A DNA stretch of 64,000 bases. Source: Mycobacteroides immunogenum. Its GTDB lineage: Bacteria > Actinomycetota > Actinomycetes > Mycobacteriales > Mycobacteriaceae. The position numbers and the translations under genes were made by a program. The notes under the pieces were generated by a model that ran no database searches, was not told the origin of the DNA, and saw nothing but the letters and a program-made list of their open reading frames with translations. This document shows positions 40,523 to 48,497 of the stretch, piece after piece. Location: positions 1,054,001 through 1,118,000 of the forward strand of contig NZ_CP011530.1 in assembly GCF_001605725.1 (NCBI RefSeq). Direction: 5' to 3'. Numbering within the stretch: position 1 is the stretch's first letter; every line of letters begins with the position of its first letter.

Positions 40523-41125
40523 GTGTCTGCAGATCCGGATCCGACCGGCCGGCGCATTCTCGACGCCGCGCTGCAGACCATGCTCAGCTTCGGCATTCGC
40601 CGTGCGACGGTCGATGAGATCGCGCGGCGCGCGGGTGTCTCCCATATGACGGTCTACCGGCGCTGGTCCAACAAGACCGAGCTGGTGCTCGCGGTGCTCA
40701 TGCGTGAGGCGCAGACGATGTTTTCCGCCATCGATCGCGAGATCGCTGCGTTGGACGGTCCGGAGGCCAAACTGGTGGCGGGCTTCACGGGGATCTATTG
40801 GTATGTGCACACGCATCCGCTGATGCGGCGAGCCGTGGAGACCGATCCCGAATCGGTGCTGCCGGTGTTGACGAAGGGGGCCGGGCCGGCCCTTGACATG
40901 GCAACGACGTATCTGGCCGGCCATGTGAGTCGTAGCGCCGGCGATCTTGTGGAGGACCCCTACGGCGTTGCCGAAGTATTTGTGCGGCTGACTCATTCGC
41001 TGATTCTTGCGCCGAGCCCGCGCCGGGAGCTTCTCACCAGGGAAGATGCCGAGCAGTACGCGCGCCGATACATCTTGCCCATCGCGCGGGCGTTGGTCCC
41101 GACGCCGAGCCCGGCGGTCCGTTAG
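40523..41125 (+). CDS. TetR family regulator, divergent to DUF2236 gene
   Basis: A 200-aa TetR protein: helix-turn-helix at about residues 10-57 (RRILDAALQTMLSFGIRRATVDEI, read as RATVDEIARRAGVSHMTVYRR in shorter form). The C-terminal domain is a generic TetR_C. It likely represses the divergent DUF2236 oxygenase-like gene through the repeat at 40450-40478. GTG start at 40523. Confidence 0.88.
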   Translation: MSADPDPTGRRILDAALQTMLSFGIRRATVDEIARRAGVSHMTVYRRWSNKTELVLAVLMREAQTMFSAIDREIAALDGPEAKLVAGFTGIYWYVHTHPLMRRAVETDPESVLPVLTKGAGPALDMATTYLAGHVSRSAGDLVEDPYGVAEVFVRLTHSLILAPSPRRELLTREDAEQYARRYILPIARALVPTPSPAVR

Positions 41126-41236
41126 CGGCGCGCCGGTCCACTATGCGTGCTTTGAGCCGGTGGGCGACCGGGCCAAGTAATCTTTGTGCATTGACGATGG
41201 TCGGGGATGTAACGACTAGACATTTGGGGGTAGTGG

Positions 41237-42181
41237 ATGGATCCGGATATCGGAGCGGGCTCGCCGGCGTCTGAGGGCTCGTCTGACGCCGCGGACACCG
41301 CACCGCTGCCAGTCCTCAACGCACTTCCCGGCATGTTGTCCGACCCCGGTCCGTTCGCTCCCGCGGAGCAGGACTTCGGCCAGCCTCCGTTCCTCGAGCA
41401 GCAGGCAGCTCCCGACGCGTACCTGGCCGGCCAGGGAACACCGCAAGCCGCGCAGCACAGTGCGCCGTATATGCAATGGCCCAGCCACGACCTGTTCGGT
41501 GGACCCGGGTCCGGGCCCGCATCCGCGCCCGCTGCCCCGGTTTCTTCGCCACCGAAGTCGACCCCGGTGGACTTCGCGTCATGGGAAGACAAGCCGGATA
41601 GAAGCAAGCGGCCGTTGATCATCGGTGGCGCCGTACTTGCGGCGGTGGTGTTGGTCGGTGGCGTTGTCGCCATCTTTGCCAGCAGTGGGGGTGGAGACGA
41701 TACCCCTGCGGAATCCACGGCTGCCTCGCCGACCACGACGGTGTCCAGCAGGAATCCCGATGCGGAGACTCGCCTGCTTTCGATGCTCCCGGCGGGCTAC
41801 GCGGCGTCAGCATGTAAGGCCGTCGAGCCCGCCAATGAGGCAGTCGCGCAAGTCAAATGCGGCCGCAGCGATGATCCGGAGGGCCCTATCGAGGCCAGCT
41901 ATTCGCTGGTCAAGGACAAGTCCGCGCTCGCGGCCGGACTGAGTCGCCTGACGAAACGTAATGCGGTGGTGGTGTGCCCCGGCAGAATCCAGTCACCCGG
42001 ACCGTGGCGTCGCAACGCCACGCCTGATCAGGTCAGTGGCACAGTGTTCTGCGGCTCGAACCAGGGGCACCCGGTGGTGGCGTGGACCGATGAGGAACGC
42101 CTTCTGCTCAGCGAGACCCGTTCCGGTGCGACAGGTCCGACTCTGGACCAGTTGTACGCCTGGTGGTCTTCGCACTCATAA
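41237..42181 (+). CDS. Single-pass membrane protein with Cys-containing extracellular domain
   Basis: A 314-aa protein. Residues 1-125 are disordered, Pro/Ala/Gln-rich and cytoplasmic; a TM follows at about 130-152 (LIIGGAVLAAVVLVGGVV plus AIFA); a Thr/Ser-rich stalk leads to an extracellular domain (about 175-314) with four Cys (SACKAVE, QVKCGRS, VVVCPG, TVFCGS) able to form two disulfides. The layout recalls the tail half of mycobacterial Ser/Thr kinases or LpqN-like ligand domains, but there is no kinase domain. Function unknown. ATG 41237 with GGGGG upstream; a strong terminator follows. Confidence 0.7.
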   Translation: MDPDIGAGSPASEGSSDAADTAPLPVLNALPGMLSDPGPFAPAEQDFGQPPFLEQQAAPDAYLAGQGTPQAAQHSAPYMQWPSHDLFGGPGSGPASAPAAPVSSPPKSTPVDFASWEDKPDRSKRPLIIGGAVLAAVVLVGGVVAIFASSGGGDDTPAESTAASPTTTVSSRNPDAETRLLSMLPAGYAASACKAVEPANEAVAQVKCGRSDDPEGPIEASYSLVKDKSALAAGLSRLTKRNAVVVCPGRIQSPGPWRRNATPDQVSGTVFCGSNQGHPVVAWTDEERLLLSETRSGATGPTLDQLYAWWSSHS

Positions 42182-42186
42182 CAAAA

Positions 42187-42215
42187 ACCGCCGGCCGCAC
42201 AAGGCGGCCGGCGGT
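42187..42215. terminator. Bidirectional intrinsic terminator
   Basis: ACCGCCGGCCGC/GCGGCCGGCGGT forms a 12-bp stem with loop ACAAG between convergent genes. On the minus strand it is followed by TTTTTGT, a full intrinsic terminator for the MPT63-like gene; it can also stop the plus-strand gene. Confidence 0.88.
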
Positions 42216-42233
42216 CAATGCCGAAACGGTTGT

Positions 42234-43172
42234 TTAGCCCTCGGTGGGAACCGGAGTTCCCTGGCTTCCTACTGCGCGCTGACCGTGCGGGGTGCTGTCG
42301 GACGCGGGCACGGCGGGCACACCGGGCACCGCAGCCACCGGAGGCGTACCGGTCTGCGGGGCAGCGCCCTCGGGGGCGGGAACGGCCGGGGTGGCAGTCG
42401 CAGGAGCCGGGGTCGCCGGTGCGGGCGAGGCGGGCACGGTGGTGTTGTTCAGCGGCGTGCCTTCGGCGCCCGGTGCCGGTGTGGCCGGTGTCGGGGTGGC
42501 GGTCACCGGTGCCACGGTCGGCGTGGGGGTGACTCCCGGCTGCTGCTCGTCCACCGGCGTGCCCTGGCTACCGGCGGGCAGCGGGGTGCCCTGGCTGCCG
42601 GCAGCGGCTGCCGGTACCGGGGTGGCAGTGGTGGGCGCGGTGCTGGTGGCGGGCGCGGTGTTAGAGCCGTGCGACTGGCTTGAGCCACCCGAACGCTGTG
42701 CGGGGGCGGCGGCCGGAGCGGCCTTCCAGGTGAGCAGGTCTTCGTCACCGGAGGTGTAGGTGACGGTCTCCGGGTTGGCGCCGGTCACGTCGAAGTAGAT
42801 CTTGCCGGTGGTCTTCTCGCCCTGCGACAAGGTGCCGGGGTTGACGCCCTGCGCGGTCGCGACGCCGTACAGCACCCGGTAGGTCTCACCGTCGTTGGCC
42901 TTGGCGTTGAAGTTGGCGACGATCGGGATGACGCTGCCCTGGATGGCTTCGTCGGTGGCGGTGGCCTCCCACAGCGTGCCCTTGGGCTGGTAAGGCAGCT
43001 GGTCGGCGCTGACCTTGAGGTCGCTGATGGTCCACGCCTGCACGACGTCACCATTGGTCAGACGGCCCTGCTGGCCTAGTGTGGTGTCGGCGCCGGCGGT
43101 CGGCATGAGGGCCAGTCCCGCAGCCGCCGCGGCGGCTGCCACGGCGGCGGTGATAGGCACATTGATCTTCAC
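42234..43172 (-). CDS. MPT63-like secreted protein (DUF1942) with Pro/Thr repeat tail
   Basis: About 312 aa. Signal peptide (residues 1-29, Ala-rich, ending TAGA), then a DUF1942 immunoglobulin-like domain as in M. tuberculosis MPT63 (LTNGDVVQAWTISDLKVSAD; IVANFNAKANDG; PGTLSQGEKTTGKIYFDVTG). Unlike the 159-aa MPT63, about 150 further residues of Pro/Ala/Thr/Gly follow, with GSQGTP repeated three times and related EGTP/TGTP units. The tail may anchor or extend the domain in the cell wall or carry glycans. GTG start 43172, with AAGGAG eight bases upstream, fixes the N-terminus; the longer frame is not used. Confidence 0.82.
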   Translation of the reverse strand: MKINVPITAAVAAAAAAAGLALMPTAGADTTLGQQGRLTNGDVVQAWTISDLKVSADQLPYQPKGTLWEATATDEAIQGSVIPIVANFNAKANDGETYRVLYGVATAQGVNPGTLSQGEKTTGKIYFDVTGANPETVTYTSGDEDLLTWKAAPAAAPAQRSGGSSQSHGSNTAPATSTAPTTATPVPAAAAGSQGTPLPAGSQGTPVDEQQPGVTPTPTVAPVTATPTPATPAPGAEGTPLNNTTVPASPAPATPAPATATPAVPAPEGAAPQTGTPPVAAVPGVPAVPASDSTPHGQRAVGSQGTPVPTEG

Positions 43173-43291
43173 GATGTGGTCTCCTTGACGTCCGGATTGC
43201 TCCCCCCAGCGGGGACGGTCTGTCGGTAAAACTAACAGGTCTGGGTGCACCATCGTCGCCCGAAGTACACGATTGCCATACGGTTAAGAAC

Positions 43292-44287
43292 ATGACGGTT
43301 GATTCCACCGGTCACGAGGGGGCCGCGCCGGAGCCAGACGACTGGCCGCCCGACGCACGTACGTTCACGATCCGTGCTGCCGCGGACGATGCCGCGCCCA
43401 GCCTGGCTGCCGAACTACCTATTACCGCAACAGAACTCGGCATGCTGGACGGTGATGTCAGCCACCCGGTGCAATTCTGCAGCGTGCTGCTGGAACCCCC
43501 GGTCAAGCACCGGTTCGACGCCGCCGACGCCGCCCGGTACGAACAGGAGTACTGCGACCGGGACGATGACGGTGAGTTCTTCATGGTGCATGTCGCGTTG
43601 TTGGGTCCCCGGCGCCCGGGAGTTTCCCTCGCGCCGGGCGCCCGCGATGTCCTTGTTGACGTCGCCTATGTCGTCGACCTGTCGCTGGAAGAGGACGGGG
43701 TGCTCAATCCGGCCAAGGTCGACTGGGCGGGCGGGGCAATCGTCGATGTCGTCGGTGGCGCACCGGCCGAGCAGACGGCCCCGGCGCCCGCGGATCAGCA
43801 GCCGCCGGCGGAGCCCACACCGCCGGTCAGCCCTGCGGCCGCGGCGCCCGAACCCGGGAGCCCGGGCAGCTCGGAGTGGGTCCGCGAGCAGGTTGATGTG
43901 CGCATCGCGGTGCTGAGTCGACTCGCAGGCGAGGTGGCGATCTCTGAGGTGCCGGTGCCCACCGAGCTGGCCAAGGGCGAACGGCACTCAAATACCGCGC
44001 CGCAGTACGTGCTGGACGGGGCCCAGTTCTGGTACCACACGCGGGATCCGAAGAAGGGGTTCGTCTGGAAGACGACGACCAACCCGAACGAGCTCATCTA
44101 TTGGTGCATCGACGATGTCGCCAGGGGATTGGCGTGGCGGTGGACGCAGCAGGCGGCCACCTACAAGACGATGCCCCCGGCGATGGCGCAGCGCACGCTA
44201 TGGGCGCCGTACTGGCAACTGCTGATGAACGCGCTCGACACCAAATGGGGTGCCATCACGGGGCGCAACATCCGCGGCCTGCTGTAA
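43292..44287 (+). CDS. Two-domain protein with possible Imm63-like C-terminus
   Basis: A 331-aa cytosolic protein without signal or TM. The N-terminal domain (about 25-150: FTIRAAADDAAPSLAAELPI; FFMVHVALLGPRRPG) is unrecognised; a Pro/Ala/Glu linker (155-205) follows. The C-terminal domain (about 205-331) has a run of features, YVLDGAQFWYHTRDPKKG, then TTTNPNELIYWCIDDVARGLAW, resembling the Imm63 immunity fold in pattern (an aromatic strand, a TTxxxxELxYW turn, then helices). This assignment is from memory of the pattern and is tentative. No toxin or secretion gene is adjacent. Ends 5 bp from convergent cyanase. Confidence 0.6.
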   Translation: MTVDSTGHEGAAPEPDDWPPDARTFTIRAAADDAAPSLAAELPITATELGMLDGDVSHPVQFCSVLLEPPVKHRFDAADAARYEQEYCDRDDDGEFFMVHVALLGPRRPGVSLAPGARDVLVDVAYVVDLSLEEDGVLNPAKVDWAGGAIVDVVGGAPAEQTAPAPADQQPPAEPTPPVSPAAAAPEPGSPGSSEWVREQVDVRIAVLSRLAGEVAISEVPVPTELAKGERHSNTAPQYVLDGAQFWYHTRDPKKGFVWKTTTNPNELIYWCIDDVARGLAWRWTQQAATYKTMPPAMAQRTLWAPYWQLLMNALDTKWGAITGRNIRGLL

Positions 44288-44291
44288 CGGA

Positions 44292-44732
44292 TCACCAGCG
44301 ATAGTCGAGGAACTTCCCGTCGAAGGTCAGCACCACACGATCACCGTCGGGGTCCGGGCGGCGGGTCACGTCGACCTTGAAGTTGATGGCACTCATGATG
44401 CCGTCGCCAAACTCTTCGTGGATGGCTTCCTTGATCGCGGGCCCATAGACGCTGAGCGCCTCATAGAGGCGGTAGATGGTCGGATCCGCGGGAGCGCCGC
44501 CGTCCAGCGTGCCGCGGTAAGGCTGCGCGCACAGTGCGCTGGTGACCTGCGGCCCCAGATCGAGCAGCTCGGCGACCTTCTTGGCCTTGGCCTCGGGCAC
44601 CGGGTGCTGACCCAGCAGCGCGGCGATGGTCCAAATCAACGGTGAATCAATAGCTTCCGCGATTTGTTGCCATGTCAGATTCTTCTCGACACGGCGCGAA
44701 GTGATCAGTTCGGCGGCTTCATTCTTCGTCAT
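44292..44732 (-). CDS. cynS: Cyanate hydratase (cyanase)
   Basis: A 147-aa cyanase, which converts cyanate plus bicarbonate to ammonia and CO2 as a decamer. The N-terminal half is a helix-turn-helix-like fold ([25 protein letters not shown]) and the C-terminal half carries the catalytic residues Arg and Glu in YRLYE and Ser in [13 protein letters not shown]. Length and order match the family exactly. No cynT carbonic anhydrase, cynX or CynR is adjacent, so it acts alone for cyanate detoxification or nitrogen supply. Confidence 0.95.
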   Translation of the reverse strand: MTKNEAAELITSRRVEKNLTWQQIAEAIDSPLIWTIAALLGQHPVPEAKAKKVAELLDLGPQVTSALCAQPYRGTLDGGAPADPTIYRLYEALSVYGPAIKEAIHEEFGDGIMSAINFKVDVTRRPDPDGDRVVLTFDGKFLDYRW

Positions 44733-44768
44733 GACGTCAGAAAAACAGACGTCAGGCGTCCGCGCAAA

Positions 44769-44897
44769 CTAGCGCTGCCACAAGCCTTTCTGGGCATCGC
44801 GTTGGTAGTAGTTCATCGAGTTCTCGCCACTGGCTGTCCAGAGCATGGCCACGGTGATGAGAACGATCGCGATGAGTACTCCTGAGTCCGTCCACAT
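44769..44897 (-). CDS. 42-aa single-pass membrane protein
   Basis: A short gene with strong signals: AAGGAGG six bases before ATG 44897, stop TAG at 44769-44771. The peptide starts MWTDSGVLIAIVLITVAMLW (a TM at residues 6-20) and continues with a polar tail containing NYYQRDAQKGLWQR. It lies between cyanase and an OhrR-like MarR gene and has a 10-bp inverted repeat just upstream, so it is likely an individually regulated small envelope protein. Function unknown. Confidence 0.7.
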   Translation of the reverse strand: MWTDSGVLIAIVLITVAMLWTASGENSMNYYQRDAQKGLWQR

Positions 44898-44918
44898 GAT
44901 GACCTCCTTGGTATATCA

Positions 44919-44953
44919 ATCGGTCTACTTCATAGTGCAGCACGTAGACCGAT
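44919..44953. promoter_or_regulatory. Inverted repeat upstream of the 42-aa protein gene
   Basis: ATCGGTCTAC and GTAGACCGAT, 10-bp perfect arms with a 15-bp spacer, end 22 bp before the small gene's start codon. TetR/MarR-type operator candidate; the binding protein is unknown. Confidence 0.6.
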
Positions 44954-44997
44954 CGGTGTACAGGGGAATGTGTCGGGCGTCACAGACGACTTGCCGG

Positions 44998-45498
44998 CTA
45001 CTCCGTGTCGAGGGCCCCGGCGGCCAGCGCGGCGGTGTTGACCCTGGTGAGCACCCCGTGGAGATTCTCGAGCTCGGCGAGGCTGACGCCCAGGCGTTCC
45101 ACCACGGCGGCGGGGACTTCGAGCGCCTTTTGACGTAGCGCGGCACCTTGCGTGGTCAGGGTGACGTGGGTGGTGCGCTCGTCCGTGGTGCTGCGGGGGC
45201 GGGTGATGAGCCCAAGTGATTCCAGCCGTTTGAGCATGGGCGAGATGGTTGCCGAATCGGTTTGCAGTAGTGCGGCGATCTGCTTGACGGACAAGGCTTC
45301 TCGGGAATCTGCGCTGCCGCTCTTGGCGTGATCCCAAAGGGCCAGCATCACCAGGTACTGGGGATGCGTTATCCCGAGGGGTGCCAGCAATGGCCGGTAC
45401 ACCGCCAATACCGCGCGGTTGGTCACGGCCAGCGCGAAGCACACCTGCCGTTCCAGGGCCAGTGGGTCTACCTCCGGCGTGACTGCGGTCATTCTCAC
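44998..45498 (-). CDS. MarR family regulator (OhrR-like)
   Basis: A 166-aa winged-helix regulator. QVCFALAVTNRAVLAVYRPLL near the N-terminus (split as QVCFALAVTNR and AVLAVYRPLL) has the Cys position used by OhrR peroxide sensors; the recognition region is LSVKQIAALLQTDSATISPMLKRLE and the wing TTDERTTHVTLT. No ohr gene is adjacent, so the sensed signal is uncertain. A perfect palindrome TTAGTGCACTAA lies in the 48-bp gap to the divergent DUF5313 gene. ATG/GTG choice near 45498 is not critical. Confidence 0.87.
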   Translation of the reverse strand: MRMTAVTPEVDPLALERQVCFALAVTNRAVLAVYRPLLAPLGITHPQYLVMLALWDHAKSGSADSREALSVKQIAALLQTDSATISPMLKRLESLGLITRPRSTTDERTTHVTLTTQGAALRQKALEVPAAVVERLGVSLAELENLHGVLTRVNTAALAAGALDTE

Positions 45499-45513
45499 TG
45501 TCCTTGCTATTAG

Positions 45514-45525
45514 TTAGTGCACTAA
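45514..45525. promoter_or_regulatory. MarR operator candidate TTAGTGCACTAA
   Basis: Perfect 12-bp palindrome in the gap between the divergent MarR and DUF5313 genes, surrounded by further TTAG/CTAA half-sites. Likely autoregulatory. Confidence 0.6.
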
Positions 45526-45546
45526 TTATTAGTCTACAATCTAGTT

Positions 45547-45957
45547 ATGGCCGCCGATCGTCCGAATCTTCTCCAGTACGTCGCCTACTGCTACGGAAAG
45601 CGTCTGCCCGACTCGATGCGGGAATGGGTGGCCAATGATTTGGCGGGTAAGGGGGCTGTGCGTCGGCACATCTTGCGGTGCGCGATTCCGCCGCTGTTCA
45701 TACTCGCGCCGTTTTGGCTGCTACCCGCGTCGCTCTATGTCCACATGGAGATGACGGTGCCCATCTATGTGTGGGTGCTGATCATGGCGCACGCCCTCAA
45801 CAAGGTGTGGCGGCGGCATCGGCTGGTGCAGCACGATCTGGATCCGGGTTTGGTGGATGTGCTCAAGCGTCAGAAGGATGCGCGTATCCACGAGGACTAT
45901 GCCCGCAGATTTGGGCCGCGCTCGAGCGACGGCCATTCCAGCAGTGGGCCTATCTAA
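45547..45957 (+). CDS. DUF5313 membrane protein
   Basis: A 136-aa protein with two close TM segments (about 43-60 and 66-85) and the opening RPNLLQYVAYCYGKRLPDSMREWVANDL characteristic of DUF5313 in two parts (RPNLLQYVAYCYGKRLP; REWVANDLAGKG). Function unknown and restricted to actinobacteria. It is divergent from the MarR gene and shares its palindrome, so probably in its regulon. Confidence 0.8.
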   Translation: MAADRPNLLQYVAYCYGKRLPDSMREWVANDLAGKGAVRRHILRCAIPPLFILAPFWLLPASLYVHMEMTVPIYVWVLIMAHALNKVWRRHRLVQHDLDPGLVDVLKRQKDARIHEDYARRFGPRSSDGHSSSGPI

Positions 45958-46090
45958 ACCCGCAATACCGCGAAACGCGCTGGGGCGCTAGATTATTGCC
46001 GGTAAGTGGCTAGTGGTCGACGACGCTCCCGCGGGGCTCGTCCGGGGGTGAGTCCCGTGCGCTCCGCGGGGCGGTCGGCAACGCTGGGTG

Positions 46091-46336
46091 CTAGTCCCAG
46101 TGCTTCCAGTGGCCCTTGCCGCGCCAGCCGTTGTTTCCGTGCCAGCCGCGGTCCCAACCACGGTCCCAGCCGGAGTCGGCGCACACGGTAACTCGGGGGT
46201 AGGTGTCGACGGAGCCGCAAATGTCAGGATCGGCCTTTGCCGGGGTTGCGGAGGCGATACCGCCCAGGAACAAACCACTAGCAACGACTCCAATTGCCAG
46301 CCCAAATCGACTGGCTGAGGGCAGGATTCGTTTCAT
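46091..46336 (-). CDS. Small secreted Trp/Gly-rich protein
   Basis: An 81-aa exported protein: signal peptide to about residue 35 (GLAIGVVASGLFLGGIASA then TPAKA), then a 46-residue mature part with two Cys (DICGS, TVCAD; probable disulfide) and a tail of repeated GWDRG/GWHG/GHWKHW units. Such aromatic and His-rich tails can bind metals or polymers, but no function is known. The region between it and the DUF5313 gene (45958-46090) holds only GC-rich hairpin sequence. Confidence 0.65.
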   Translation of the reverse strand: MKRILPSASRFGLAIGVVASGLFLGGIASATPAKADPDICGSVDTYPRVTVCADSGWDRGWDRGWHGNNGWRGKGHWKHWD

Positions 46337-46362
46337 GATTCACAGCCTACTCCCAGGTGAAA

Positions 46363-47592
46363 CTAGTTCGCAAGGGTAAGTAAAATCAGGACAACGTTGA
46401 GCACCGAAATTAGCGCGGCGATGATCCAGCCCAGCAACGTGGTAACCCGATGGTTGACATCGGTGCCCATCAGCCGGCGATCACTGGTCAATCGGATCAG
46501 GGGGATGAGGGCGAACGGGATGCCGAAGGACAGCACCACCTGTGACAGCACCAGCGCGCGGGTGGGGTCGATCCCGGCCGCCAGGATCGCCAGTGCGGGC
46601 AGCAGGGTGATCAGCCGTCGCGCGACGATCGGAACGGACCGGCGCAGCAGTCCTTGCATGATCATTGCCCCGGCGTAGGCGCCCACCGATGAGGATGCGA
46701 GACCGGAGGCCAACAGTCCGATCGCGAACAGCAGTGCCACGGTGGGGCCGAGGCTGTCGCGCACTGCCGCGTGCGCACCTTCGATGGTGTCGACGCCGTC
46801 GCGTCCCCGCAGATTTGTAGCCGCCACCAGCAGCATTGCCATGTTCACGGCGCCCGCGAACACCATTGCGAGGCTCACATCCCAGCGGGTGATGCGAAGC
46901 AGCCTGCGTCGCGGTTCGCCATCCTCGGGTTGCCCGTGCCGGTCCAGGGCCAGGCCGGAATGTAGGTACACCGCATGCGGCATCACCGTCGCACCCAGCA
47001 TCGCCGTCGCCAGTAGCAGGCTCTCGGTGCCCTGGAAGCGGGGGATGAGCCCGGCCGCGGCCTCGGCCAATGGCGGGGGTTCCACCACGACGCTGGCCAG
47101 GAAGCCGATCGCAATGATGGCCAACAGGCCGGAGATCACGTATTCAAAGGAGCGCTGGCCGCGACGGTCCTGCACGGTCAGTAGCGCCATGGAGACGATT
47201 CCGGTGATGACGCCGCCAAGGAGCAGAGGCAGGTTGAACAGCAGGTTCAGCGCGATCGCGCCGCCCACCACCTCTGCTAAATCTGTTGCTATGGCGACTA
47301 GTTCGGCTTGGAGCCAAAACATCAGCCGGGTGGGGCGGGACATGCGCTGGCCGATGGCTTCGGGCAGTGACTGGCCGGAGACCAGGCCCAGCTTCGCTGA
47401 GAGGTATTGCACCAGGCCGGCCATCACATTGGCGGTGACGATCACCCACACCAGCAAGAAGCCGTACTTGGCGCCGGCGCTCACGTTCGAGGCGACGTTT
47501 CCGGGGTCGACATAGGCGATGGCTGCGACGAAGGCGGGTCCCAGTAGGTGGAGCCCGCGCAATGGCCGTGCCTGCTTCTGCCGCTCCAGCAC
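46363..47592 (-). CDS. mntH: Nramp divalent metal transporter (MntH)
   Basis: About 409 aa, 11 TM segments. The first helix has the metal-binding DPGN in AIAYVDPGNVASN and helix 6 has the MPHAVYLHS motif; together these define proton-coupled Mn(II)/Fe(II) importers. The open frame allows TTG 47610, but GTG 47592 has GGAGG five bases upstream (47598-47602) and is the better start. Two interleaved dyads just upstream suggest MntR- or Fur-type control. No mntR is adjacent. Confidence 0.92.
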   Translation of the reverse strand: MLERQKQARPLRGLHLLGPAFVAAIAYVDPGNVASNVSAGAKYGFLLVWVIVTANVMAGLVQYLSAKLGLVSGQSLPEAIGQRMSRPTRLMFWLQAELVAIATDLAEVVGGAIALNLLFNLPLLLGGVITGIVSMALLTVQDRRGQRSFEYVISGLLAIIAIGFLASVVVEPPPLAEAAAGLIPRFQGTESLLLATAMLGATVMPHAVYLHSGLALDRHGQPEDGEPRRRLLRITRWDVSLAMVFAGAVNMAMLLVAATNLRGRDGVDTIEGAHAAVRDSLGPTVALLFAIGLLASGLASSSVGAYAGAMIMQGLLRRSVPIVARRLITLLPALAILAAGIDPTRALVLSQVVLSFGIPFALIPLIRLTSDRRLMGTDVNHRVTTLLGWIIAALISVLNVVLILLTLAN

Positions 47593-47610
47593 GTACACCT
47601 CCGTTTTCAA

Positions 47611-47647
47611 GTACTCCGAATAGAAAAGTTAGAGTACCCGAAACTTT
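47611..47647. promoter_or_regulatory. Interleaved dyads upstream of mntH
   Basis: GTACTC (47611-47616) with GAGTAC (47632-47637), and AAAGTT (47625-47630) with AACTTT (47642-47647), overlap in the mntH upstream region. Candidate metal-regulator sites, by symmetry only. Confidence 0.35.
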
Positions 47648-47688
47648 GTGGCTGGGCGAGCGCGCTGCGGTACGGCGGAGCCCCCTGC

Positions 47689-48497
47689 TTAGTTGGTGCT
47701 GGCCTTCTGCGCCTGGCGCTTCTTGACACTGGCTTCGAGCTTGGCCAGCAGATCCGACACATCGGTGGTGTCCAGCTCGGTCGGAGCCTCTTCCTTGGTG
47801 AAGGCTTCGCCGCCCTCCAGCTTTGCCTCCACCATCTCCAGCAGCTGCGACTGGTAGGTGTCGTTGTATCGGCTCGGATCGAAATCGTCGGCCATCGATT
47901 CCACGACCTGCCCCGCCATCGAAAGCTCAGCGGGCTTGATCTTCACTTCCTGGTCCAATACCGGGAAGTCGGGCTCACGAATTTCGTCGGGCCACAGCAG
48001 GGTATGGATGATCATCACCTGACGCGCGCCAAAGTCTTTGACCCGCAGCGCCGCCAGCCGTGTCTTGTTGCGCAGCGCGAAATGCACGATCGCCACCCGG
48101 TCGGTCTGTGCGAGAGTCTGTGCCAGCAGCACATACGATTTCGAGGACTTGCTGTCCGGCTCCAGGTAATAACTCTTGTCGTACATCAGCGGATCGAGTT
48201 CGGCGGCGGGGATGAACTCCAATACCTCGATCTCCCGGCTGGACTCGGCGGGCAGGCTCGCCAGGTCCTCGTCGGTGATGACGACGGTGCGGCCGTCCTC
48301 GGCCTCGTAGGCCTTGTTGATATCCCGGAACTCGACGACCTCGCCGCATTCTTCGCAGGTGCGTTTGTAGCGGATCCTGCCGTTGTCTTTGTTGTGGACC
48401 TGATGGAACTTGAGGTCGTGGTCCTCGGTCGCGCTGTATACCTTGACAGGGACGTTCACCAGCCCGAAGGCGAGGGAGCCCTTCCAGATGGAACGCA
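47689..48497 (-). CDS. ku: Non-homologous end-joining protein Ku
   Basis: About 269 aa. Bacterial Ku homodimerises around DNA ends and recruits LigD. Typical blocks: MRSIWKGSLAFGLVNVPVK at the start, RYKRTCEECGEVVEF, KAYEAEDGRTVVITDEDL, KSYYLEPD, KTRLAALRVK, and a short Lys-rich C-terminus (KKRQAQKAS) that in other mycobacteria helps threading on DNA. ATG 48497 gives the conserved N-terminus; upstream frame is antisense to ligD. Its start codon overlaps the divergent ligD start by 10 bp. Confidence 0.96.
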
